Below are positions 29,676-37,689 of a DNA stretch of 43,843 nt, one piece after another. Below the pieces are notes generated by a model. It was not told the origin of the DNA. It saw nothing but the letters and a program-made list of their open reading frames with translations, and did no database searches. The stretch lies in contig JACIYT010000017.1 of assembly GCA_014359765.1 (NCBI GenBank), forward strand, positions 1-43,843, in the 5' to 3' direction. The position numbers were made by a program, and so were the translations under genes. Position 1 is the first letter of the stretch. Every line of letters begins with the position of its first letter. This stretch comes from Roseovarius sp. Lineage in GTDB: Bacteria; Pseudomonadota; Alphaproteobacteria; Rhodobacterales; Rhodobacteraceae.

Positions 29676-30584
29676 GTGCGCCAGGAGACCGCCAGAAAAG
29701 CATCCTACAAGCCGGTCGAGGCCGCGATGCGCGTGCTTGACGTGCTGCTCGCCGTCAACACGCTGAGGGATGAGGCGAGCGTCGGCGCGATTCACCGCAA
29801 GCTGGGGCTGAGCAAGCCCACGGTCGTGCGGATGCTCGAAACGCTGATCGCGGCCGGCTATGTGGTGCGGGACGATGCGCGGCACGTCTATCGCGTGACC
29901 GGCAAGACGATCTCGCTGGCATCATCCTTCGATGGCGCGCGCGAGGTCGCGCGGCTGGCCGCGCCGCTGATGTCGCGGTTTCGCAATTCGATCGGCTGGC
30001 CCTCGGATCTCGCGATTTTCGATGCGGACGCGATGCTCGTCATCGGCTCGTCGCGCGAATTGGGGCCGTTGTCCTTCAATCGCGCGCCCGGCTATCGCGG
30101 GCCGGTCCTGACCACCAGCCTCGGGCTGAGCTATTGCGCCTTTTGTCGGGGCGAAATGGTCGATGCGCTTTTTGAGAGAATGCGCGGCAAGGGCGCGCTG
30201 TGGCGCGGCCCGGAGGAGGATCGCGAAAGGCTCGCGGCGAGGCTCGAAAATGTGCGGCGCTGCGGATTCGCGGAAATGGACCCGGAATATTCGCGAATCG
30301 CATACGGCAACCGGGTTTCGGGCCTGGCAGTGCCGGTTCTGGGCAGCCGAAAGGTCTATGCCGCGATCAACCTGATCTATTTCAAGACCGCCCTCGATCG
30401 TGACAGCGCGTTGCTCGAACTCGTGCCGAGGCTTCAGGGGATCGCCGCGCAGCTGGGCGCTTTGTTCGAGGAGCACGCGCTCGACCTCGGGGATTGGCGC
30501 TGCGACGTTCCGCAAACGCCCGAAATGATGACGCCGGAATTGTCAGAAATGAACGCCTTTGCCGGGCATGAGGGGATGCCGTGA
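29676..30584 (+). CDS. IclR-family transcriptional regulator
   Basis: A 302-residue regulator from the chosen GTG start. The N-terminal winged helix (about 12-70) shows ...AAMRVLDVLLAVN and SVGAIHRKLGLSKPTVVRMLETLIAAGYV. The C-terminal IclR effector domain includes GWPSDLAIFDADAMLVI, GLSYCAFCRGE and GLAVPVLGSRKVYAAINLIY, reminiscent of the MhpR branch. GAGAGG five bases before GTG 29676 and the family's short N-terminus favour this start; ATG 29610 or 29634 would add 22 or 14 residues. It faces the same way as the aldehyde dehydrogenase-TRAP cluster and is its likely local regulator. Confidence 0.85.
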   Translation: MRQETARKASYKPVEAAMRVLDVLLAVNTLRDEASVGAIHRKLGLSKPTVVRMLETLIAAGYVVRDDARHVYRVTGKTISLASSFDGAREVARLAAPLMSRFRNSIGWPSDLAIFDADAMLVIGSSRELGPLSFNRAPGYRGPVLTTSLGLSYCAFCRGEMVDALFERMRGKGALWRGPEEDRERLAARLENVRRCGFAEMDPEYSRIAYGNRVSGLAVPVLGSRKVYAAINLIYFKTALDRDSALLELVPRLQGIAAQLGALFEEHALDLGDWRCDVPQTPEMMTPELSEMNAFAGHEGMP

Positions 30585-30703
30585 ACGCGCGGGGGCGGGT
30601 TTGGTTCATGGGGCGGCCCCGGCCCGATTGCAGGGAGGGCGGGGGGATGGAGGTCCCGATCGCATGATGACATGAACAAATCCTGACGTGGAGAAAAGCA
30701 GCG

Positions 30704-30732
30704 GCATGATTTTCCCCGCCGGGAAATCATGC
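30704..30732. promoter_or_regulatory. Inverted repeat, candidate operator or terminator
   Basis: GCATGATTT (30704-30712) is the reverse complement of AAATCATGC (30724-30732). With one bulged T the arms extend through CCC/GGG. A T6 run lies nine bases downstream, so it may end the iclR transcript, or it may be an IclR binding site for the operon. Confidence 0.45.
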
Positions 30733-30858
30733 GGAAATGTCATTTTTTGATTAGGTTTTGTGTTCCAGGATCGGGGGTTTTCGACTTCTGTTGCAAAGGT
30801 GTTTTATTTGTTGATTTTTTGCGAACCGAAATTTTGTCATCCTCTTTCGGGAAGCCCA

Positions 30859-30887
30859 TTGACACGAATCAATTCCTCCTATTAGGC
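30859..30887 (+). promoter_or_regulatory. Putative sigma-70-type promoter of the ALDH-TRAP operon
   Basis: A perfect TTGACA at 30859-30864 is followed 15-17 bases later by TATTAG or TTAGGC (30880-30887). It lies at the downstream end of the AT-rich region, about 105 bases before the ATG at 30991. Confidence 0.5.
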
Positions 30888-30990
30888 TGACGAAATCGAG
30901 ATGCGATTGGTAAATGAATGTCGGATTTTCGGGCAATATGGCTGCCTGATGTTCGGCGTCTTTGCGATTTTCAGCTTGCCGGGGGGAGAA

Positions 30991-32475
30991 ATGACGCAGC
31001 AGTTCGAATATACGCAGCCGAAGCTTTTCATCGGAGGAGAATGGGTCGATCCCCTGGATGGCGAACTGGTGCCGTCGATCGATCCCGCGACCGGAAAGCA
31101 CTGGGCCCTGACCGCCTTTGGCGGTGTTCGTGATATCGACCGGGCCGTGGCCGCGGCGCAGGAGGCGATGCGCGGCCCATGGGGCAGGATGCCGGTCGCC
31201 GAGCGCGCCGCGCTGATCCGCCGGCTGGGGGCGCTGATCGAGGAACACGCGCCGCAGATGGCCGAATATGAAAGCCGCGACAACGGGCGGCCGCTGCGCG
31301 AGACGCGCGCGAACATCACCGCCGAGGCGCAGTGGTATTATTACTTTGCGGGGCTGGCCGACAAGCTCGACGGGCGGATGATCAACATCAATCCCGACCT
31401 GATGGCCTATACCCAGCGGGTGCCGATCGGCGTGGTCGGGGCGATCGTGCCCTGGAACGCGCCGACGCTGGTCACCACGATGAAGCTCGCCCCCGCCCTC
31501 GCGGCCGGTTGCACCATGGTGATCAAGGTGGCCGAGCATACCACGGTCACCACCTACGAGCTGGCGAAGCTGGTCGAAAAGGCCGGCTTTCCCAAGGGTG
31601 TCGTCAACGTGGTGCCGGGATATGGCCAGATCGCGGGCGCGCATCTGGCGGCGCATCCCGGGGTGGACAAGCTGTCGTTCACCGGCGAACACCGCACCGC
31701 GCAGGAGATCATGCGCGCGGGTGCGGTCAACCTCAAGCGTGTGTCGTTCGAATGTGGTGGCAAGTCGCCGCATATCGTTTTCGACGATGCCGATATCGAG
31801 CAGGCGATCAACGCCGTGGCCCATGCCGGATTCATGGCCTGCGGTCAGAGCTGCACGCTCGGGTCGCGCATTCTCGTGCAGCGCGCGCTTTATGATCGCG
31901 TGGTCGAGGAGGTCGGCGCGCGGGCGCTGCGCCTGCGGGTCGGCAATCCGCTCGATCCCGACACGCATATCGGTCCGCAGACCCATGAGGATCAGCTGAA
32001 GAAGACGCTGAGCTATCTCGAGGTGGGCAAGTCCGAGGGCGCGCGCCTGGTGGCTGGCGGCGGGCGGCTGGCCGGCGAGGGGCGCGAGAACGGCTATTTC
32101 GTGCAGCCCACGGTCTTTGCCGACGTGGATCCGGAAATGCGCATCGCGCAGGAAGAGATCTTCGGCCCGGTCGTGGCGATGATCCCCTTCGACACAGAGG
32201 AAGAGGCGGTGTCCGTGGCGAATGGCGTCAAATACGGGCTGACCGCCGGAATATGGACCCGCGACCTCGGGCGCGCGCACCGCGTTTCGGGGCAGATCAT
32301 GGCGGGAACGGTCTGGGTCAACACCTACCGGATCCTCAATCCCGGGGTGCCCTATGGCGGGTTCAAGATCAGCGGCATCGGCCGCGAGAACGGCCCCGAG
32401 GCGATCCAGGAATATACCGAGCCGCGCGCCACGATGATCAGTCTGAGCGGCGCCTATCCCTATCCATACGCCTGA
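30991..32475 (+). CDS. NAD(P)-dependent aldehyde dehydrogenase with unusual motifs
   Basis: A 494-residue ALDH that oxidises an aldehyde to its acid. Catalytic residues are present: N156 (PWN), K179, E254 (FECGGKSP) and C288 (CGQSC). Several motifs depart from the norm: IKVAEHTT instead of K-P-[SA]-E, FTGEHRTAQEI (230-240) instead of FTGS, and ECGGK instead of ELGGK. The Glu at 233 replaces the Ser near the NAD pyrophosphate, so cofactor handling could differ. GGGGGGAGA lies directly before ATG 30991. First gene of the TRAP/acyl-CoA dehydrogenase cluster; the substrate is unknown. Confidence 0.9.
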   Translation: MTQQFEYTQPKLFIGGEWVDPLDGELVPSIDPATGKHWALTAFGGVRDIDRAVAAAQEAMRGPWGRMPVAERAALIRRLGALIEEHAPQMAEYESRDNGRPLRETRANITAEAQWYYYFAGLADKLDGRMININPDLMAYTQRVPIGVVGAIVPWNAPTLVTTMKLAPALAAGCTMVIKVAEHTTVTTYELAKLVEKAGFPKGVVNVVPGYGQIAGAHLAAHPGVDKLSFTGEHRTAQEIMRAGAVNLKRVSFECGGKSPHIVFDDADIEQAINAVAHAGFMACGQSCTLGSRILVQRALYDRVVEEVGARALRLRVGNPLDPDTHIGPQTHEDQLKKTLSYLEVGKSEGARLVAGGGRLAGEGRENGYFVQPTVFADVDPEMRIAQEEIFGPVVAMIPFDTEEEAVSVANGVKYGLTAGIWTRDLGRAHRVSGQIMAGTVWVNTYRILNPGVPYGGFKISGIGRENGPEAIQEYTEPRATMISLSGAYPYPYA

Positions 32476-32543
32476 TCCGCGAACCATGTGCGAAATCCGG
32501 AAAGGAAATCATCCGGTGGCATTCATCGAAAGGGAGGAATGAG

Positions 32544-33599
32544 ATGAGCTTGACGATCGGGCGCGCGTTGCGCGCGCCATTCCGGGCCGTTGCGGGCGCG
32601 CTGGGCGGGCTTGCGATGCTGTCGGCGGCGGCTTCGGCGCAGCCGACGGCGGAGAAACCCGTGGTGATGCGGCTGTCGCATGCCTATGCGACCGTGGCCC
32701 AGCACCATGTGAACATGGAGTTCTTCAAGCAAGAGGTCGAGAAGCGCACCGGCGGGCGGCTGATCGTGGACATCTTTCCAGCCTCGCAGCTGATGCCGAT
32801 CACCCAGGAAATCAATGGGATGCTCTCGGGGCAGATCGACGCGGCCTATTCGCTGAACACCATCGCGGCCACGCTCGATCCGCTGTGGGGCTTCTTCGAG
32901 CTGCCGTTCCTGTTCGACATCACGCCCTCCGACCAGAAGCACCTGCGCGATTTCGTGAAGAGCGAGGCCGGCGGCGGGGCGCTGCGCGACAGCATGGAGG
33001 CCAGGGGCATCAAGGTGCTGGCGATTGCGCCGACCGACATGGTGGGGGCCTTGATCAACACCAAACGCCCCGTCCGCAAGATGGAGGACATGGCCGGGCT
33101 GAAGTTCCGCATTCCCGGCGGCAAGTATCTGGGGCAGAGCTTCGAGCTGATGGGTGCCTCGCCGATCTCGATGGCCTATGCCGAGTTCAGCTCGGCGATC
33201 GTTCAGGGCACCGTGGATGGCACGGTGACCGGCATCCTGTTCACCTATGACAACCGGATCCCGGTCAAGTATCTCAGCGGGGTCAACATGTGGTATGCGG
33301 GCCTGCCGCTGCTGATGTCGAAGCGGTTCTTCGACGGCCTGCCCGAGGATATCCAGCAGGTTCTCGTCGAGGTCGGCAACGAGCTCGAGGATTTCGGCTT
33401 CGACGCGACCGAGCGGCGCGCCACCGAGGTGCTCGGGCTGATCGAGACTGAGATGGGTGTGCAGGTCGAGCCGCCGCTCGATCCGGCCGAGATCCAGCGG
33501 ATGCGCGACGCGACCCAGCCGGTGCTCGCGGCCTTCGTCAAGGACAATCCCGGCGGCCAGGCGTTGATCGACGAGGCCGAGCGGCTGCGCCCGAACTGA
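32544..33599 (+). CDS. dctP: TRAP transporter solute-binding protein (DctP family)
   Basis: A 351-residue periplasmic binding protein. A signal peptide ends near AAASAQP (about 32). The DctP fold shows RLSHAYATVAQHHVNMEFFKQEVEKRTGGRLIVDIFPASQL and the specificity region GLKFRIPGGKYLGQSFELMGASPISMAYAEFSSAIVQGTVDG, whose Arg usually grips the ligand carboxylate. The ligand is therefore probably an organic acid. GGGAGGA precedes ATG 32544. It is 68 bases after the ALDH gene and 179 before dctQ; a hairpin lies in the latter gap. Confidence 0.92.
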   Translation: MSLTIGRALRAPFRAVAGALGGLAMLSAAASAQPTAEKPVVMRLSHAYATVAQHHVNMEFFKQEVEKRTGGRLIVDIFPASQLMPITQEINGMLSGQIDAAYSLNTIAATLDPLWGFFELPFLFDITPSDQKHLRDFVKSEAGGGALRDSMEARGIKVLAIAPTDMVGALINTKRPVRKMEDMAGLKFRIPGGKYLGQSFELMGASPISMAYAEFSSAIVQGTVDGTVTGILFTYDNRIPVKYLSGVNMWYAGLPLLMSKRFFDGLPEDIQQVLVEVGNELEDFGFDATERRATEVLGLIETEMGVQVEPPLDPAEIQRMRDATQPVLAAFVKDNPGGQALIDEAERLRPN

Positions 33600-33612
33600 T
33601 CCGATCGCGGCG

Positions 33613-33650
33613 GCCCGGGGGTCCTGATCGTCATATCGGGGTCCCCGGGC
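33613..33650 (+). promoter_or_regulatory. Hairpin between dctP and dctQ
   Basis: GCCCGGGG (33613-33620) pairs with CCCCGGGC (33643-33650), with partial pairing inside the 22-base loop. It follows the dctP stop by 13 bases. Such a hairpin could protect the dctP mRNA or attenuate readthrough, raising binding protein over membrane subunits. Confidence 0.5.
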
Positions 33651-33778
33651 AAGGCAAAGGGCAAGGCAGAGGACGACCGGGCGCATGATCTGCCCGTGCC
33701 AGTCGGACATGGCGCAAAACCCGTGGGGCCATCGGCAGGAGGCCATCAGGGAGGGCGCGCAAATCAGGGGTGATCGCA

Positions 33779-34360
33779 ATGGATAGGCGCCGAACCGTTC
33801 CCGTGCTCGAGCCGCTCACGATCGCGGTCGATCGTCTCATGGGGCGACTGGGATCGCTGATCGACGGGTTCGGTGTGGTCATGATCGTGATCAGCGCCGG
33901 GCTGGCCTTCATGAGCGTGGTCTTGCGGTATGGCTTCGGTTTCTCCAGCCAGCTGATCGAGGAAATATCGCGCTATACCGTGGTTTACGCGTGTTTCCTT
34001 TTCGTCGGCCCGCTGCTGCGCAAGCATGAGCATATCAGCGTGGATGTCGTCTCGCAGGCCGTGCCGGAGACGTCCGGGCGCATCCTGAGCCTGCTCAAGG
34101 CGGTCGTGTTCCTCTGGATCGCGCTTCTCGTGTTCCGCTCGGGCTGGGTCTGGGTGGCCGATCTGCATCGCTACCAGATGACGGTGATCGGCGGCACAAT
34201 GCCCGCCTGGCTGCCGTCGCTTTCGGTGCCGGTCGGGTTGGGCATGGCCGTGCTTTTCGGCGTCGGGGAGGTGCTGCGCGCGGTCCTGGCCCTGATCGCC
34301 CCGGATGCGCCCGCCGCAAGGCCGATCACACATGCCGAGTCCTTCGGTCAATCCGAATAG
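33779..34360 (+). CDS. dctQ: TRAP transporter small permease (DctQ family)
   Basis: A 193-residue protein with four membrane segments, as usual for DctQ. Family features include VVLRYGFGFSSQLIEEISRYTVVYACFLFVGPLLRKHEHISVDVV. AGGGG lies eight bases before ATG 33779; an in-frame GTG at 33770 is a weaker alternative. It forms the membrane complex with the DctM subunit encoded 16 bases downstream. Confidence 0.9.
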   Translation: MDRRRTVPVLEPLTIAVDRLMGRLGSLIDGFGVVMIVISAGLAFMSVVLRYGFGFSSQLIEEISRYTVVYACFLFVGPLLRKHEHISVDVVSQAVPETSGRILSLLKAVVFLWIALLVFRSGWVWVADLHRYQMTVIGGTMPAWLPSLSVPVGLGMAVLFGVGEVLRAVLALIAPDAPAARPITHAESFGQSE

Positions 34361-34376
34361 CTGAGGAAGAATTGCC

Positions 34377-35651
34377 GTGACCATCGGTCTGCTCCTGTTT
34401 GTCGTGCTGCTGGTTCTGGGTGCGCCGGTATTCCTGGCGTTGACCGCCGGGGGCGCCTATCTCGCCCTGGTCGAGCTGCGGCTGCCGCTGTCGATGCTGG
34501 CCCAGCAGATGTATATCTCGGTCGATGTGTTCGTGCTGATGGCGGTGCCCTACTTCATCTTCGCGGGCAACATCATGCTGAACTGCGGGCCGAGCCGCTA
34601 CCTCTTCCGCTTCCTCGACGCGCTGGTGGGGCATCTGCCCGGCGGCATGTCGGCGGCGGCGGTTTTGGCCTGCATGATCTTCGGGGCGCTGTCGGGATCG
34701 GGCATCGCGACGGTGGTGGCGATCGGATCCATCGCCCTGCCCGAGATGCTGCGCCAGGGGTATGACAAACGCTCGAGCATGGGCCTGATCACCTGTTCGG
34801 GCACCATCGGCCAGATGATCCCGCCCAGCATCTACATGGTCCTGTTCGCCTCGCTCGTGCAGGGCGACGTGTCGCGCTATTTCATGGCCGGGATCATCCC
34901 GGGCCTGCTGACTGGCGTGATGCTGATCGTGGTGGCGGTGCTGATGGCCCGCCGCGACGGGATGCGCCTGAAGGCGGCGAGCGACTGGCCCGAGCGCTGG
35001 ACGACCTTCAAGGCGGCCTTTCCGGTGCTTCTGATGCCCCCGATCGTGCTGGGGGGCATCTATGGCGGCATCTTCACGCCGACCGAGGCGGCCGCGGTGG
35101 CCATCGTCTATTCGCTCCTGATCAGCGGGCTGGTCTATCGGACGCTGACCGTCGCCAATTTCGTCAAGAGCGCGCGCGACGCGATCAGCAGCACCGCGGC
35201 GATCTTCATCATTCTCGGCGGGGCCACGCTTCTGGCGGTGACGGTCACCTATCTCAAGCTGCCGCAGCATCTGGTGGACGAGGTGACCCGGCTCGGGCTG
35301 TCGCCGATGATGCTGCTCCTCGCGATCGTCGTTCTCTATCTGCTGCTGGGGATGGTGATGGATCCCGTTCCGATCATGTATATCACCGTGCCGATCCTGC
35401 TGCCGGTGCTGCTCGCGGCGCAGATCGACCTGGTGCATTTCGCGGTGATCACCGTGGCGGCGATGATGGTGGCGCAGGCCACACCGCCCTTCGGGATGGC
35501 GCTGTTCGCGATGTCGGGCCTGTTCCGCACGCCGATCGCCGTCGTGGTCCGGGGCAGCCTGCCCTATCTGGCGGTGCTGGTCGCCACGACGCTGCTGGTG
35601 CTCTTCTTCCCCTCGCTCAGCCTGCTCCTGCCGAACATGATGGGGCGCTGA
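34377..35651 (+). CDS. dctM: TRAP transporter large permease (DctM family)
   Basis: A 424-residue, about 12-segment permease that forms the ion-coupled translocation channel. Family stretches include GAPVFLALTAGGAYLAL, VPYFIFAGNIM, GALSGSGIATVVAIGSIALPEM, GTIGQMIPPSIYMVLF, FTPTEAAAVAIVYSLL and MDPVPIMYITVPILLPV. The start is GTG 34377, with GAGGA nine bases upstream. Full length. The 74 bases after it contain an ACCCAAAAACCC-type short repeat and the ribosome binding site of the SDR gene. Confidence 0.93.
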   Translation: MTIGLLLFVVLLVLGAPVFLALTAGGAYLALVELRLPLSMLAQQMYISVDVFVLMAVPYFIFAGNIMLNCGPSRYLFRFLDALVGHLPGGMSAAAVLACMIFGALSGSGIATVVAIGSIALPEMLRQGYDKRSSMGLITCSGTIGQMIPPSIYMVLFASLVQGDVSRYFMAGIIPGLLTGVMLIVVAVLMARRDGMRLKAASDWPERWTTFKAAFPVLLMPPIVLGGIYGGIFTPTEAAAVAIVYSLLISGLVYRTLTVANFVKSARDAISSTAAIFIILGGATLLAVTVTYLKLPQHLVDEVTRLGLSPMMLLLAIVVLYLLLGMVMDPVPIMYITVPILLPVLLAAQIDLVHFAVITVAAMMVAQATPPFGMALFAMSGLFRTPIAVVVRGSLPYLAVLVATTLLVLFFPSLSLLLPNMMGR

Positions 35652-35725
35652 GTGGCGATGCAACAAGCCGAGTTTCATCTCGCTCCAATCCGAAAACCCA
35701 AAAACCCAACCTGAAAGGAAAGACA

Positions 35726-36499
35726 ATGGGACGCCTGCAAGACAAGGTTTCGATCATCACCGGCTCCGGCTCGGGCATGGGCAAATCCGCCGCGGAACTG
35801 TTCTCGCGCGAGGGGGCCAGGATCGTGGTGGTGGACATCAACGAGGCCGCCGGCGAGGCCGTGGCCGAGAGCATCCGCAAGGCGGGCGGGGCGGCAATCT
35901 TCGTGCGCGCCGACACCGGCAAGGAGGCCGACCTGAAGGCCATGGCCGAGGCCGCGATCGGGGAATTCGGCCGCATCGACGTGTTCTGGCACAATGCCGG
36001 GATCGCCGGCGCCGGCACCATCGACAAGACCACCGAGGCCGATTTCGATCGCCAGATCGCGATCCACGTCAAGGGCGGGTTCTTCGGGGCCAAGCATGTC
36101 CTGCCCCACATGATCAAGGGCGGCGGCGGCGCGGTGCTGTTCACCAGCTCGATCTCGGGCGAGAAGCCCTCGCCGGCCTCGCCGAGCTATTCCATTGCCA
36201 AGGCGGGGTTGCAGATCCTCGCGAAATGCATCGCCCTCGGCAATGGCAAGCACAACATCCGCGCCAACGCGATCTGCCCGGGGCCGGTGGACACGCCGCT
36301 CTGGCCCTCGTTCATCGGGCGTGATCCCGATGTGATCGCTCCCGAAGAGCTCGAAAAGGCCTTTCTCGCCCGCGTGCCGATGGGCCGGATGATCCAGCCC
36401 GAGGAAATCGCCCGGGCGGCGCTGTTCTTGTGCTCCGACGAGGCCTCGGCCATCTCCGGGGCGATCCTGCCGGTGGACGGCGGGATGCTGGTGGCCTGA
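35726..36499 (+). CDS. Short-chain dehydrogenase/reductase (classical SDR)
   Basis: A 257-residue classical SDR. The cofactor loop is TGSGSGMG (12-19), with DIN after strand 2 indicating NAD(H) preference. NAG lies at 90-92; the catalytic set is SSIS, Y155 and K159. CPGPVDTPLW is the usual substrate-loop motif. It probably oxidises a 3-hydroxyacyl-CoA or a secondary alcohol formed in the pathway. AAAGGAAAG precedes ATG 35726. It sits between the TRAP genes and two acyl-CoA dehydrogenases. Confidence 0.9.
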   Translation: MGRLQDKVSIITGSGSGMGKSAAELFSREGARIVVVDINEAAGEAVAESIRKAGGAAIFVRADTGKEADLKAMAEAAIGEFGRIDVFWHNAGIAGAGTIDKTTEADFDRQIAIHVKGGFFGAKHVLPHMIKGGGGAVLFTSSISGEKPSPASPSYSIAKAGLQILAKCIALGNGKHNIRANAICPGPVDTPLWPSFIGRDPDVIAPEELEKAFLARVPMGRMIQPEEIARAALFLCSDEASAISGAILPVDGGMLVA

Positions 36500-36506
36500 G
36501 CGCGCC

Positions 36507-37664
36507 ATGGATTTCCAGCTGAACGAACAGCAGCGCGAGTTCCAGCAGACAGCACGCCGCTTTGCCCGCGACGTGCTGGTGGACGTGGCGAAAGACTGCG
36601 AGCGCACCAGCGCGCCGGTGCCCGACGAGGTGCGCCGGCAGATGGGCGATCTGGGTTTCCTCGGGGTCAATATCCCCGAGGAATACGGCGGGCTGGGCGC
36701 GGGCAAGGTGGATGCGCTGATCGTCCTCGAAGAGCTTGCCAAGGTGTCGCCCGCGGCGGCCTTTCCGGTGTTCGAGGCCAATTGCGGCCCCGCACAGACG
36801 CTGCTTTATCACGGGCCTGAGCACCTGAAGACGCGGGTGCTGCCGCGTGTCTGTTCGGGCGAGATGATGGTTTCGGTGGCGATGTCCGAGCCCGATACCG
36901 GCACCGCCATGACCGATCTTTCGACGCGGGCCGAGATCCGCGGCGACCGCATCGTGATCAACGGCGTGAAACGCTGGTGCAGCGGCGCCGGCCATGCGCG
37001 GGGCTATGTTCTCTACTGCCGGCTGGCGGATCGACCGGGGGCGGCGGGGATCGGCGCGGTCTATCTGGAAAAGGACACGCCCGGCCTGTCCTTTGGCAAG
37101 CCCGAGACCTTCATGGGCGTGCGCGGGTTTCACAACGCCGAGATCCATCTCGAGAATGTGGAAATCCCGGTCGAGAACATCATCGTGCCGGCCGGCGGCG
37201 TGCGCGACCTGATGCGCTCGTTCAACATGGAGCGGCTGGGCAATGCCACCTGTGCACTGGGGATCGCCGCCGGCGCGCTCGATGTGGCGCTCGATTACAC
37301 GCAGCAGCGCATCCAGTTCGGCAAGCCGATCGTGGAGTTCCAGGCCGTGCAGCTTCGGCTGGCCGACATGAAGGTGGATGTCGAGGCGATGCGCCTGCTG
37401 ATCCACCGCGCGGCGCAGGCCGCCGAGGACGGGTTGCCGTCGCTGATGGATACCAGCGTCGCCAAGAGCTTTGCCAATGAGGCGGTGCGCAGGGTGGTGG
37501 CGCATGGCATTCAGGTGATGGGCGCGAACGGCTACCATACCGACTACCCGATGGAACAGAAGGTGCGCGATTCCTGGGTATGGGGGATCGGTGGCGGACA
37601 TATCGACCTGCAGAAGGTGAACATCACCTCCGAGATGGTCGGTCGGAGATTTTCACAGCGATGA
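36507..37664 (+). CDS. Acyl-CoA dehydrogenase (first of two)
   Basis: A 385-residue FAD enzyme that introduces a 2,3-double bond into an acyl-CoA. Family stretches include LGFLGVNIPEEYGGLG, VAMSEPDTGTAMTDLSTRAEI and QQRIQFGKPIVEFQAVQLRLADMKVD. At the C-terminus the usual EGT (catalytic Glu in many members) is replaced by GIGGGHID; a Glu in FNMERLGNA could serve instead, as in the isovaleryl-CoA type. It starts seven bases after the SDR stop. Expected electron acceptor: ETF, not encoded here. Confidence 0.9.
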   Translation: MDFQLNEQQREFQQTARRFARDVLVDVAKDCERTSAPVPDEVRRQMGDLGFLGVNIPEEYGGLGAGKVDALIVLEELAKVSPAAAFPVFEANCGPAQTLLYHGPEHLKTRVLPRVCSGEMMVSVAMSEPDTGTAMTDLSTRAEIRGDRIVINGVKRWCSGAGHARGYVLYCRLADRPGAAGIGAVYLEKDTPGLSFGKPETFMGVRGFHNAEIHLENVEIPVENIIVPAGGVRDLMRSFNMERLGNATCALGIAAGALDVALDYTQQRIQFGKPIVEFQAVQLRLADMKVDVEAMRLLIHRAAQAAEDGLPSLMDTSVAKSFANEAVRRVVAHGIQVMGANGYHTDYPMEQKVRDSWVWGIGGGHIDLQKVNITSEMVGRRFSQR

Positions 37665-37689
37665 CGGCCCGAAGGGGGAGGAGACGGAC

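Larger units (their letters stand above)
30585..30990 (+). other. AT-rich intergenic region between IclR gene and catabolic operon
   Basis: 405 bases without a credible gene. Bases 30730-30900 are much richer in A and T than the rest of the window, with several T-runs. It holds an inverted repeat near 30704-30732 and a promoter near 30859. An in-frame ATG at 30901 could extend the aldehyde dehydrogenase by 30 residues, but these look unlike the family, so the region is read as leader. Confidence 0.6.

Noticed and set aside
30901..30990. N-terminal extension of the aldehyde dehydrogenase from ATG 30901
   Set aside because: The 30 extra residues do not resemble the family, and a strong ribosome binding site lies directly before ATG 30991.
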